Below, one piece after another: positions 1 through 6,710 of a stretch of 64,000 nucleotides of DNA. This stretch comes from Marivivens donghaensis. Lineage in GTDB: Bacteria; Pseudomonadota; Alphaproteobacteria; Rhodobacterales; Rhodobacteraceae. The stretch's first letter is position 1. Each line of letters starts with the position of its first letter. Where the stretch lies: positions 372,001-436,000 of the forward strand of contig NZ_JALNPR010000002.1 of assembly GCF_023541015.1 (NCBI RefSeq), written 5' to 3'. A program made the translations under genes and the position numbers. The notes under the pieces were generated by a model that did no database searches, was not told where the DNA came from, and worked only from the letters and a program-made list of their open reading frames with translations.

Positions 1-171
1 CAGCTTTTTCGCCAGAAGCGGCATTTCGAATGCCCCTGGGACATCGAAGGATTTGATATCTACAGCACGGCCAGCGTCAGCCATACCTTTTTCAAAGCCG
101 ACCAATGCTTGATCGACGATTTCCGCATGCCAGCGGGCCTTAATGAAGGCAATGTTTAGTTTGTCAGTCAT
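1..171 (-). CDS. ribH: 6,7-dimethyl-8-ribityllumazine synthase, RibH2-type (5' part, runs off window)
   Basis: The first 57 residues are visible. The opening (NIAFIKARWHAEIVDQAL) and the VPGAFEMP motif match lumazine synthase, the penultimate enzyme of riboflavin synthesis, which joins the ribityl-diaminouracil to dihydroxybutanone phosphate. FIKARWH is typical of the RibH2 type known from Brucella and other alphaproteobacteria rather than of RibH1. The ATG at 171 is preceded by an AAGGA-like ribosome-binding site. The gene lies directly downstream of an FMN riboswitch, so flavin should repress it. The C-terminal part is outside the window. Confidence 0.9.
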   Translation of the reverse strand, partial: MTDKLNIAFIKARWHAEIVDQALVGFEKGMADAGRAVDIKSFDVPGAFEMPLLAKKL

Positions 172-250
172 GGAACCATTCCTTTGTCTTATCAAAATGG
201 TCCCAAGGCGCAGCCGCCCGAACACAGACGCATTGCTGCGCTGCCCCGAA

Positions 251-373
251 CGTTCTCTTTCATCCGGACTTTAACCGTCGGCCCCGGAATTTCACCGGAT
301 CTGCTGACCCCACCTTTGATGGGCGCTCGCGGGCTTTAACCGCCGGTGGGGAATTTCACCCCGCCCTGAGAAC
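251..373 (-). promoter_or_regulatory. FMN riboswitch (RFN element)
   Basis: Read on the minus strand, the sequence holds the conserved RFN blocks in order: CAGGGCGGGGTGAAATTCCC, ACCGGCGGT, AAAGCCCGCGAGC, GATCCGGTGAAATTCCGG, CCGACGGTTAAAGTCCGG and ATGAAAGAGAACG. Closing-stem partners are at both ends (GTTCTC and GAGAAC). It ends about 80 nt before the ribH start codon, so FMN binding would control ribH expression in cis. Confidence 0.95.
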
Positions 374-512
374 ACGGTTTTAATGCCAACCTTCCCCAAG
401 ATTGACAAGGGCTGCCTGCGACAGATCAGTTAACCGTTGCGTCACCAAAGCCGAAACGGCCTTAGAGTTTCGCTTGCACGTCATGGCGCGCCAAAGTTAA
501 AGAGCATCCAGC

Positions 513-589
513 GGTCCCATAGCTCAACTGGATAGAGCAGCTGACTTCTAATCAGCAGGTTCGGGGTTCGAGTCCTCGTGGGATCGCCA
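513..589 (+). tRNA. tRNA-Arg (anticodon TCT)
   Basis: A 77-nt cloverleaf. The acceptor strands GGTCCCA and TGGGATC pair with one G-U, the D-arm is AGCTCAACTGGATAGAGC, and the anticodon stem GCTGA/TCAGC encloses loop CTTCTAA with anticodon TCT. The T-arm contains GGTTCGAGTCC and CCA is encoded. It reads AGA codons. Its 3' end touches the stop codon of the convergent SLAC1-type gene, so the accessory segment begins immediately at the tRNA end. Confidence 0.96.
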
Positions 590-1552
590 TCACTCAGGCT
601 GACAAATTTCACCACGTCGCACGGCGATTGCGGTGCGCATGAGTAATCCCCCGACGATAGTTAGCAAAAGCACTAGGAGCACTGTGCCGATCACGATGTG
701 GCTCTGTGATTGCAGCTCTTGGCCATAGAGGAACGATGCGGTCGACAGCGCTGCGATCGGGAACGAGAGAGCCCACCACGACAATGCGAACGGCAAACGC
801 ATAAATTTCGGCGCTTGGGTCAAAACGATCAGCGCAAACACGTAAGCCAAGCTCAACAGAATATGGCCAAAAGAATCGACGCCGCCAGACAGCCGCGTCC
901 ACGCGATAAACGCAACCGATGGCGGCGCAATGAGGATGACGAGGGTTGGCACAAGGCGACCTGGCAGTGGGTCGTGGAACATGAGCCTATTGATCACCAG
1001 CGTCAGTAATACGATCCAGAACATCACACCGGCGGAAAAGAACAGCCACGAAAGTTCTGCGTGCCCCAATGGCACACCAGCGAGCGGAACAATTACGTTG
1101 CCAACGGCAGGAATGAACCATGCGGGGCTGACGTGGACTGGCGCGAAACTACGATGCCCGATCCACGCCGAAATCACTGAGAGAGCCAGCACACCCTGCA
1201 ATGCCATTCCGATCCACCACAGAGGTCCAGCAATGGCCTTGTGGTCCGTGAGCAGTGCTGCGGACAAAAGGAGAAGAGAAATTGAAATCGCTGGGAAAAA
1301 AGCGATTCGAACGGGGTGGTTCCACTCGGCTTTTACCGCATCAGGATGACGGATGATTTTCGCCAGATACCCAAGGGTGACGGCCGCCAGTAAGGCGACG
1401 CTCACCCAAAGCGCATAGGCCGAATAGTACGCCTCGGTCCGGTAGGTAAGTTCGGCAGCGTGAATAGCCAAGGTTAGGCCAAGCATCCCCATGCCGATAG
1501 CAAAGAGCGTTACTGGATAATGGCGGAGTTGTGGGGAAGCAGTGTTGGACAT
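590..1552 (-). CDS. SLAC1/TehA-type anion channel (TDT family)
   Basis: 320 residues with about ten hydrophobic membrane segments and almost no soluble region, as in the TDT superfamily (TehA, SLAC1, Mae1, Ssu1). The hydrophobic pattern and the overall flavour (FAIGMGMLGLTLA near the N-terminus, then PAWFIPAVGNVIVPLAG mid-protein) fit the SLAC1-like bacterial branch, whose plant members conduct nitrate and chloride. The ATG at 1552 has a GAGG site 5 nt upstream; an in-frame ATG 36 nt earlier lacks one. The substrate is unknown. Placement beside the nitrate reductase locus makes nitrate or nitrite a reasonable but unproven candidate. The stop codon abuts tRNA-Arg. Confidence 0.8.
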   Translation of the reverse strand: MSNTASPQLRHYPVTLFAIGMGMLGLTLAIHAAELTYRTEAYYSAYALWVSVALLAAVTLGYLAKIIRHPDAVKAEWNHPVRIAFFPAISISLLLLSAALLTDHKAIAGPLWWIGMALQGVLALSVISAWIGHRSFAPVHVSPAWFIPAVGNVIVPLAGVPLGHAELSWLFFSAGVMFWIVLLTLVINRLMFHDPLPGRLVPTLVILIAPPSVAFIAWTRLSGGVDSFGHILLSLAYVFALIVLTQAPKFMRLPFALSWWALSFPIAALSTASFLYGQELQSQSHIVIGTVLLVLLLTIVGGLLMRTAIAVRRGEICQPE

Positions 1553-1871
1553 GTCAGCCTCTGAAATGTGATGCCAAAACATAAACAAAATAAAATGTTT
1601 TGACCAGCAAACAAAGCAGGACCGACGCAGCTTATTTCACGCTTACAAACGTTTTTTGTAAGGGGAGTTAAATGGCGGCGGATTTGCAACGAAAGCCATT
1701 TTAGCTCAGGTGAAAACTGAGAAATCTGAAGAAAAACTATGCTCGCACGCGAAGTGCAGCGGTTACGCAAAATCCACCGAATACTGCTTACAAAAAGCAT
1801 TCTACACGAAGTCACCCTTGCCGGTGATCAGCAAGGAAACCCACAAGGTTTGAGTGTCATCTACCGTAATC
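1553..1871. other. 319-bp non-coding stretch upstream of the SLAC1-type gene
   Basis: AT-richer spacer between the end of the DUF2478 gene and the start of the SLAC1-type gene. No convincing gene is seen on either strand. A short open frame overlapping it (1510-1815, minus) runs into the SLAC1 gene in another frame and lacks protein-like features. It should hold the SLAC1 promoter; no FNR palindrome is present. An inverted repeat at 1642-1662 is listed separately. Confidence 0.6.
1642..1662. repeat. Short inverted repeat, possible operator
   Basis: CTTACAAA and TTTGTAAG are perfect 8-bp inverted arms separated by 5 bp, centred about 100 bp upstream of the SLAC1-type start codon. The position suits a regulator site for that gene. 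It is not an FNR box and I cannot assign a regulator. Confidence 0.35.
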
Positions 1872-2390
1872 TCAGCCTACAGATACGGCGACCGAAGCCC
1901 CCTCAATCCAACTAAGAATCTCTTCTGTTTTGGGCGCGATTTCTTCCGCTAAACCACCTGAAAACTCGAGAAATGCATCACGATTGAGACCGTTAATGCC
2001 AACAACTACCGGTATGTTGAGGTCTATTGCCGTTGCTATAACTTCTCGAAAGCCCCTCCCCTCAGCTTCATGTTTCCCGAATTTATTGATGATCAGAAGA
2101 TCAGCGCCTCTTGCCAAGCGAGCCTGAACTTTGCCCACGGCTTCTTCTAGTGCTTCAGGGTTCAAACGGCATCCTCGTGATCCAGGGCCTAACGTTTGAG
2201 AAATCCTAACAATAGGACCAGTTGGTAGGACTTTCACATCCATGTCACACGGACCATCTGTTTTTCGTTCAGTGTTGATCTGTACTGTTCCACAAAGTCG
2301 CAAACCGCGTCCGATGAGTGCACTAGAAACTTGCTCGAGGATGAAGTCAGTATCACCTCGTCCGGGAGCCATTGTATAAGCAAGATGCAT
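1872..2390 (-). CDS. DUF2478 protein, putative NTPase-like molybdenum-associated protein
   Basis: 172 residues recognised as the DUF2478 family. The N-terminus carries MAPGRGDTD, which resembles a degenerate P-loop. ADLLIINKFGKHEAEGRGF (about residues 107-125) looks like a Walker-B strand followed by the family's conserved KFGKxEAEGRG block, and the middle has the conserved GPCDMDVKVLPTGP and GSRGCRLNP blocks. The ATG at 2390 lies 11 nt after the moeA stop with an AGAGGAA site, so it is probably translated from the moeA message. The family is often seen near molybdoenzyme and molybdate genes, which suggests a role in molybdenum handling; no biochemical function is known to me. Confidence 0.8.
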   Translation of the reverse strand: MHLAYTMAPGRGDTDFILEQVSSALIGRGLRLCGTVQINTERKTDGPCDMDVKVLPTGPIVRISQTLGPGSRGCRLNPEALEEAVGKVQARLARGADLLIINKFGKHEAEGRGFREVIATAIDLNIPVVVGINGLNRDAFLEFSGGLAEEIAPKTEEILSWIEGASVAVSVG

Positions 2391-2401
2391 TGAAGTTCCT
2401 C

Positions 2402-3676
2402 TTAGTTGTTCACAGCGAAAGGAAGAAATTCGACAAGCCCCCCTCGGGGAATGGAATCCGTTTCTGCTGGAATTAAAATCAGCCCATCTGCATCGATCAA
2501 ACCTGCAACGCGGGCCGAGTGCGTAGCCGCAGGACAAGTCACAACTTCACGTCCTGTTTCGTCAAAGTCACCCAATCGGGCGAGACGTAATTCACATCGT
2601 CCTCCACGATTTTGCACTGGATCAAGCAAAACAACATTTCGCAGCTTGGTTCCTCGATGCGAACCGGCAAGGCTTGCGAACAGTTTCTCGCCAAAAATCG
2701 TCCAGGTTACGAGGGCCGCCACTGGGTTTCCTGGCAACCCAAGCCAAAGAGCATCGCCGACGCGGCCAAATGAAACTGGTTTTCCAGGTTTGATAGCAAC
2801 TCCACTGAAGTAGATCAGTCCTCCGGCATCGAGAAGCGCCGGCTTTACAAAATCAGCTTCACCAACAGATAATCCGCCCGTGGTAACGATTAGATCCACT
2901 AGTTTCGAAAGACGAGCGATTTGGGCCGCAAGGGCTTGTCTATCATCCTCTGCAAATGTCACGTGGGTTATGTGCGCGGATGGGCGCGATATAACGGCAC
3001 GAAGCATCGGAGAATTTACGTCACAAATATGCGCGTCGCTGGACACGTGGTTTGCCGATTGAACCTCATCTCCTGTAACCAGAAGCGCCACACGAATGGG
3101 CTTTTTGACAACAACTTCACCAATCCCTGCAGCAGCTAGTGCTGCAACATCTTTAGGACTAATCCTCAGTCCTTCGGAGAGAATTAAATCTCCCTTCCGA
3201 ATGTCTTCGCCTCGGCGCCGAACGTTTAATCCAGGCAATGGTCGAGCCGAAAAGCAGATGGTGTCCCCAAGTCGCTCAACGTTTTCTTGCATGATGACCG
3301 CGTTTGCCCAGCTGGGCATAGGTGCGCCTGTGAAGACGCGAACGGCACCGCCTTGGTCGCAACCCAGAGATTGCCCCGCAGAAACTCGACCTTTAACCTC
3401 TAAACACCACGGTCCTTCCCCAACCAAACTGGAAGTATCAATGGCGTATCCATCCATGGCAGAATTATCAAAAGGGGGATTAGACGTGAGGGCAAACTCA
3501 GGCCGCGACAAGACCCTCCCAACAGACATATCCAACGGAACCACATCATTTCCGAAAGAAGGAAAAGCGGCTTCAGAAATGAGATGCAACGCGTGATCAA
3601 TAGAAATCAGGCCCCGTTTCATGTCATGCGCTTCACACCCACATCCCGATAGGTCACGCCGTTCAACAACATTCAT
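2402..3676 (-). CDS. moeA: Molybdopterin molybdenumtransferase MoeA
   Basis: 424 residues. MoeA inserts molybdate into adenylylated molybdopterin, the last step of molybdenum cofactor synthesis. Family blocks are seen in order: PPFDNSAMDGYA (about 65-76), VRVFTGAPMPSWANAV, LVTGDEV, TTGGLSVGEADFV (the MPT-binding region) and GLPGNPVAALVTW. The ATG at 3676 overlaps the carbonic anhydrase stop as ATGA, so the two are translationally coupled. An N-terminal extension of about 30 residues with a CGC motif (LSGCGCEAHD) precedes the usual MoeA start. This is unlike E. coli MoeA and suggests a second, nar-associated MoeA type. Confidence 0.93.
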   Translation of the reverse strand: MNVVERRDLSGCGCEAHDMKRGLISIDHALHLISEAAFPSFGNDVVPLDMSVGRVLSRPEFALTSNPPFDNSAMDGYAIDTSSLVGEGPWCLEVKGRVSAGQSLGCDQGGAVRVFTGAPMPSWANAVIMQENVERLGDTICFSARPLPGLNVRRRGEDIRKGDLILSEGLRISPKDVAALAAAGIGEVVVKKPIRVALLVTGDEVQSANHVSSDAHICDVNSPMLRAVISRPSAHITHVTFAEDDRQALAAQIARLSKLVDLIVTTGGLSVGEADFVKPALLDAGGLIYFSGVAIKPGKPVSFGRVGDALWLGLPGNPVAALVTWTIFGEKLFASLAGSHRGTKLRNVVLLDPVQNRGGRCELRLARLGDFDETGREVVTCPAATHSARVAGLIDADGLILIPAETDSIPRGGLVEFLPFAVNN

Positions 3677-4290
3677 TCCGCGGCCTCTAATCTGGAATGC
3701 GATTCGTCGATTGTGCAATTTAGATCTCGTAGCAATCCATCCCTAAGGCTATAGATTAGGCCATGTACGCGTATTTCTGTTCCGTGCTTCCAAGCACGTT
3801 GTAAAATTGGTGTTTCAGACACACGCCGTACACCCTCAATCACATTTAATTCCGCCAAACGATCTCTGTAGGTTTCCTTGTCTGGAGCATGTGCGAGATC
3901 CACAGCATAAGAACGAGACAAGCGTCGAATGGGCTCCAGCCAGTGATCTACCAATCCATGTGGAAGATCTTCTGTCGCCGCACGCACTCCGCCACATCCA
4001 TAATGGCCGCAAACGATAATTTCGCGGATTTCTAGTGCTTCAACTGCGAATTCCAAAGCAGTCAAAAGGTTCATGTCTGAACTGTGGACCACATTGGCTA
4101 CATTTCGATGTACGAAAACTTCACCAGGATCTAATCCCGCAACCACATTGGCAGGAACACGACTGTCAGAACATCCAATCCAAAAGAATTCTGGCGCCTG
4201 CTGAGTTGCCAGGCGTGAAAAATAGTTCGGTTCATTTGAATTGCGAAGCGTCGACCATGCCACATTTCTTTTTAGAAGCTCAGAAAGCAT
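3673..4290 (-). CDS. Beta-class carbonic anhydrase
   Basis: 205 residues. Interconverts CO2 and bicarbonate with a zinc ion. The zinc ligands and catalytic dyad are all visible: CSDSR (Cys, Asp, Arg; about residues 40-44), then HYGCGGV (His and Cys, about 95-101). The family's FVHRNVANVV strand lies between them. The ATG at 4290 is preceded by an AAGGGGGG site; an in-frame ATG 39 nt upstream has none. The gene overlaps moeA by 4 nt and follows the nar/PpiC genes on the same strand. A carbonic anhydrase in a nitrate-respiration locus could buffer proton or bicarbonate changes; that is inference. Confidence 0.93.
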   Translation of the reverse strand: MLSELLKRNVAWSTLRNSNEPNYFSRLATQQAPEFFWIGCSDSRVPANVVAGLDPGEVFVHRNVANVVHSSDMNLLTALEFAVEALEIREIIVCGHYGCGGVRAATEDLPHGLVDHWLEPIRRLSRSYAVDLAHAPDKETYRDRLAELNVIEGVRRVSETPILQRAWKHGTEIRVHGLIYSLRDGLLRDLNCTIDESHSRLEAAE

Positions 4291-4465
4291 ATCGCCCCCC
4301 TTCAGCAATCTTATTCGGTTTGTAGCCATGGATGCGATTATGGCTCAAACTATGAAAAGCAAGGCCGCTCACCATTGTGTAGAGACCACGCAGGTTTATC
4401 AACCGAACCAAACCAACTTGAAATCGAACACCATCATACTGAGTATTCATATTGAAAGAGGACAT
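4280..4465 (-). CDS. Possible small ORF, 61 residues, unknown
   Basis: An open frame starts 3 nt after the PpiC stop codon and ends 11 nt inside the carbonic anhydrase gene, the tight packing usual for real operon members. The predicted product begins MSSFNMNTQY, is fairly hydrophobic in the middle (LVRLINLRGLYTMVSGLAF) and basic at the end. No clear ribosome-binding site is visible and I recognise no family. It may equally be a chance frame in a 178-bp spacer. Confidence 0.22.
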   Translation of the reverse strand: MSSFNMNTQYDGVRFQVGLVRLINLRGLYTMVSGLAFHSLSHNRIHGYKPNKIAEGGRYAF

Positions 4466-4468
4466 GAT

Positions 4469-5278
4469 CTAGCTCGCGTCGATCGTCGAACTAAGGTCAG
4501 CTCCGCTGATTGTCGCTTTTTGAGCTAGAACTTGAACTAAGGCACGGGCCTGAGAGGACCAAGCTGCTTTTTCTATTGCATCGGTGATCTTTTGACGAAC
4601 GGTCTCAAAAGGTAGAACTTTACCCGCAGCGACGGCATCCATGCGGATGATATGCCAACCGAACCGGCTCTGGACCGGCGCCTTGGTCGTCTCGCCTTCG
4701 CGCAGGTGACGCAAGACCGCTTCGAATTCGGGAACCGTGTCGCCCTGCCCCATTTGGCCGAGGGCACCACCGTTGCTCCGCGATCCGCAATCGCTGTTTT
4801 CCTCGGCCAGACGCGCAAAGCTCTCGGGTGACTTTAGCACTTTGGCGGTCAGGTCCTCTGCGTGGAGTTTGGCCTTTCCCACGGCGGTTTTGTCTGCCGG
4901 ATCGCACGCAATGAGGATATGGGAGACCTCCCACAGCGGCGGTGCGCGGAACCGATCCGGATCACGGTCAAATTCGGCACGGATCGCAGCCTCTGAAATC
5001 GGCGCGACCTCAACTTCCGTATCGAGAAGGCCCCGTATCAGGGCCTCCTCTTCGGTTTCGAACTTGTCCGGCGCGACCTCTAAAGGTTCGGCGATTAGCC
5101 CGCGCGCTCGTGCCTCTTGCAGCAGCAAGGTGCGGATGGCTACCGCCCGGGCGGCCTTGCGCCATGCGATGCCCGGTTTTCCGGCGGGGGCATCATGGTT
5201 CTGGACCTCGGCGGCAACAACCGCGTGCGGGACAGTTTCACCATTGACTATCAGATCGGGAAAAAGTGCAGTTCCCAT
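4469..5278 (-). CDS. PpiC/parvulin-type peptidyl-prolyl cis-trans isomerase of the nar locus
   Basis: 269 residues. The parvulin rotamase domain is at about 113-220: WEVSHILIA, then GGALGQMGQGDTVPEFEAVLRHL, then SRFGWHIIRMD. An N-terminal helical region resembles NifM/SurA-type chaperones. There is no signal peptide, so it probably acts in the cytoplasm. The ATG at 5278 starts 5 nt after the narI stop with a GGAGTAGGTGGG site. A PpiC gene directly after narI is also found in pseudomonad narK1K2GHJI operons, which supports a role in nitrate reductase maturation. Confidence 0.9.
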   Translation of the reverse strand: MGTALFPDLIVNGETVPHAVVAAEVQNHDAPAGKPGIAWRKAARAVAIRTLLLQEARARGLIAEPLEVAPDKFETEEEALIRGLLDTEVEVAPISEAAIRAEFDRDPDRFRAPPLWEVSHILIACDPADKTAVGKAKLHAEDLTAKVLKSPESFARLAEENSDCGSRSNGGALGQMGQGDTVPEFEAVLRHLREGETTKAPVQSRFGWHIIRMDAVAAGKVLPFETVRQKITDAIEKAAWSSQARALVQVLAQKATISGADLSSTIDAS

Positions 5279-5283
5279 CCCAC

Positions 5284-5982
5284 CTACTCCGCTGGCGTAC
5301 GAGGTGCCGACCGGCGCGAGCGCACGATCTGATATCCCGGACGAACAAAGTAGCGCACCGGAACCGACAGCATGTGAACAAGCCGCGTAAACGGGAACAC
5401 CAAGAGGATCGTCAGACCAAGGAACAGGTGAAGTTTGAACACAAGCGCCACATCGGCGATATGATCTGCTGCACCTGCTTGGAAGGTAAAGATACCCTGC
5501 GCCCAAGCCATGAATTTGGTCATTTCATGCCCATCGAGGTGCTGGAGCGATACAAAGATCGTCCCTAAGCCCAGCACGAGTTGCGCCAGAAGCATTGCAA
5601 GGATCGCAATATCGGCAAAGCTAGACGTTTTGCGGATGCGCGGATCGGTCCAGCGGCGATGGAACAGCATCCCCCCGCCGAACAGGGCCGACACACCAGC
5701 GATGCCACCTGCCACGACGGCTAGGGTCTGTTTCGCCCCATGGCTTACGCCCAGCGCATCAAATATCTGGATCGGAGTTAACAGACCAACAAGGTGACCA
5801 GCAAAAATTACCAAAACGCCCAAGTGGAACAGGATGGACCCGATCACCAGTTGTTTGCGCCGCAGCAATTGCGAAGACGAGGTTTTCCATGTGAACGGGT
5901 CACGTTCGTAGCGCGCAATTGACCCTACAAGCAGAACCGAAAGCGAGATGTAAGGGTATATACCGAAAAGGAAATTATGCAT
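5284..5982 (-). CDS. narI: Respiratory nitrate reductase gamma subunit, cytochrome b NarI
   Basis: 232 residues with five membrane segments. NarI oxidises quinol at the periplasmic side and passes electrons through two b hemes to NarH. It opens with the family's MHNFLFGIYPYI block, has membrane histidines in ILFHLGVLVIFAGH and VFKLHLFLG, and ends in VFPFTRLVHMLSVPVRYFVRPGYQIVR, matching the E. coli protein pattern. It starts 11 nt after narJ. The length is close to the E. coli NarI length of about 225. Confidence 0.97.
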   Translation of the reverse strand: MHNFLFGIYPYISLSVLLVGSIARYERDPFTWKTSSSQLLRRKQLVIGSILFHLGVLVIFAGHLVGLLTPIQIFDALGVSHGAKQTLAVVAGGIAGVSALFGGGMLFHRRWTDPRIRKTSSFADIAILAMLLAQLVLGLGTIFVSLQHLDGHEMTKFMAWAQGIFTFQAGAADHIADVALVFKLHLFLGLTILLVFPFTRLVHMLSVPVRYFVRPGYQIVRSRRSAPRTPAE

Positions 5983-5993
5983 CTGAGCCTCCG

Positions 5994-6710
5994 TTACTCA
6001 GCCGCGACATTGGGCGCGGAGTTTACGGGTTCATCCATCCGTGCGAGCATGTCACGCACTTGCGGGCAACCGGCGTTTGGATCAGGACCGAAACGAACTT
6101 CGGACTCTTCCCAGACCTTATCCAGCGCCTCCAGATCGTTCGGATCATCGTCGGGCTGGTCGAGCATTTCGGCCACCGCCTCTTGATCCGCGGCGACACC
6201 TGCGAGCTGTAAAAGAGCGGCGAACACGGCGCTATAGGGGCTCTCGCGCCGGACAAGCCGGGCGCTAAGGGCCTCGAAAATATGCGCCGCGTCCGCCAGT
6301 ATTTCCTGAGCCTCCGAAGGGAAACGAGTGGCCAGGAATTCGAGCAAAACAGGAAGGTGATCTGGGAGTTCTGATGTGTCTGGTTCAAAACCGGCATCGC
6401 GATAAGTTTCGATTAGTGACACCATCGCGCCACCACGGTCGCGGCTTTCGCCATGAACGTGTTCAAAGAGGTTGAGCGACAGCGTGCGCGACCGGTCAAA
6501 GAGCATCACATATTGCTCTTCGATGTCGTAGATGTCCCGCGTGGAGAGTTCCTCGACCAGCGGACGCAGATCACGACGGGCCGCAGCGGTCAGGCGGGTT
6601 TCGGAGGCGAGAACACCCCCGATTTCCGGCATGGCCGATTGCAGTTCGCGTGTCGGGTAACTCAGAAGAAGAGACAACGCTTTTAGAGTGCGATCACGGA
6701 GTTCCATCAT
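5994..6710 (-). CDS. narJ: Nitrate reductase assembly chaperone NarJ
   Basis: 238 residues. NarJ binds apo-NarG, allows molybdenum cofactor and FeS insertion, and holds the enzyme back from the membrane until it is complete. The TorD/NarJ-like features LLSYP near residue 15, YDIEEQYVMLFDRSRTLSLNLFEHVHGESRDRG, and LPDHLPVLLEFL are present. The first ATG (6710) overlaps the narH stop as ATGA; a second in-frame ATG follows directly. The C-terminal part is acidic and variable, as usual in this family. Confidence 0.96.
   Translation of the reverse strand: MMELRDRTLKALSLLLSYPTRELQSAMPEIGGVLASETRLTAAARRDLRPLVEELSTRDIYDIEEQYVMLFDRSRTLSLNLFEHVHGESRDRGGAMVSLIETYRDAGFEPDTSELPDHLPVLLEFLATRFPSEAQEILADAAHIFEALSARLVRRESPYSAVFAALLQLAGVAADQEAVAEMLDQPDDDPNDLEALDKVWEESEVRFGPDPNAGCPQVRDMLARMDEPVNSAPNVAAE

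Noticed and set aside
1510-1815. 101-codon minus-strand frame in front of the SLAC1-type gene
   Set aside because: Runs into the SLAC1 gene out of frame, lacks a ribosome-binding site and a protein-like composition.
4400-4415. Possible FNR-like half-site (TTGATAAACC) before the carbonic anhydrase gene
   Set aside because: Only one half matches; the other half is CTGCG rather than ATCAA, so not called as a box.
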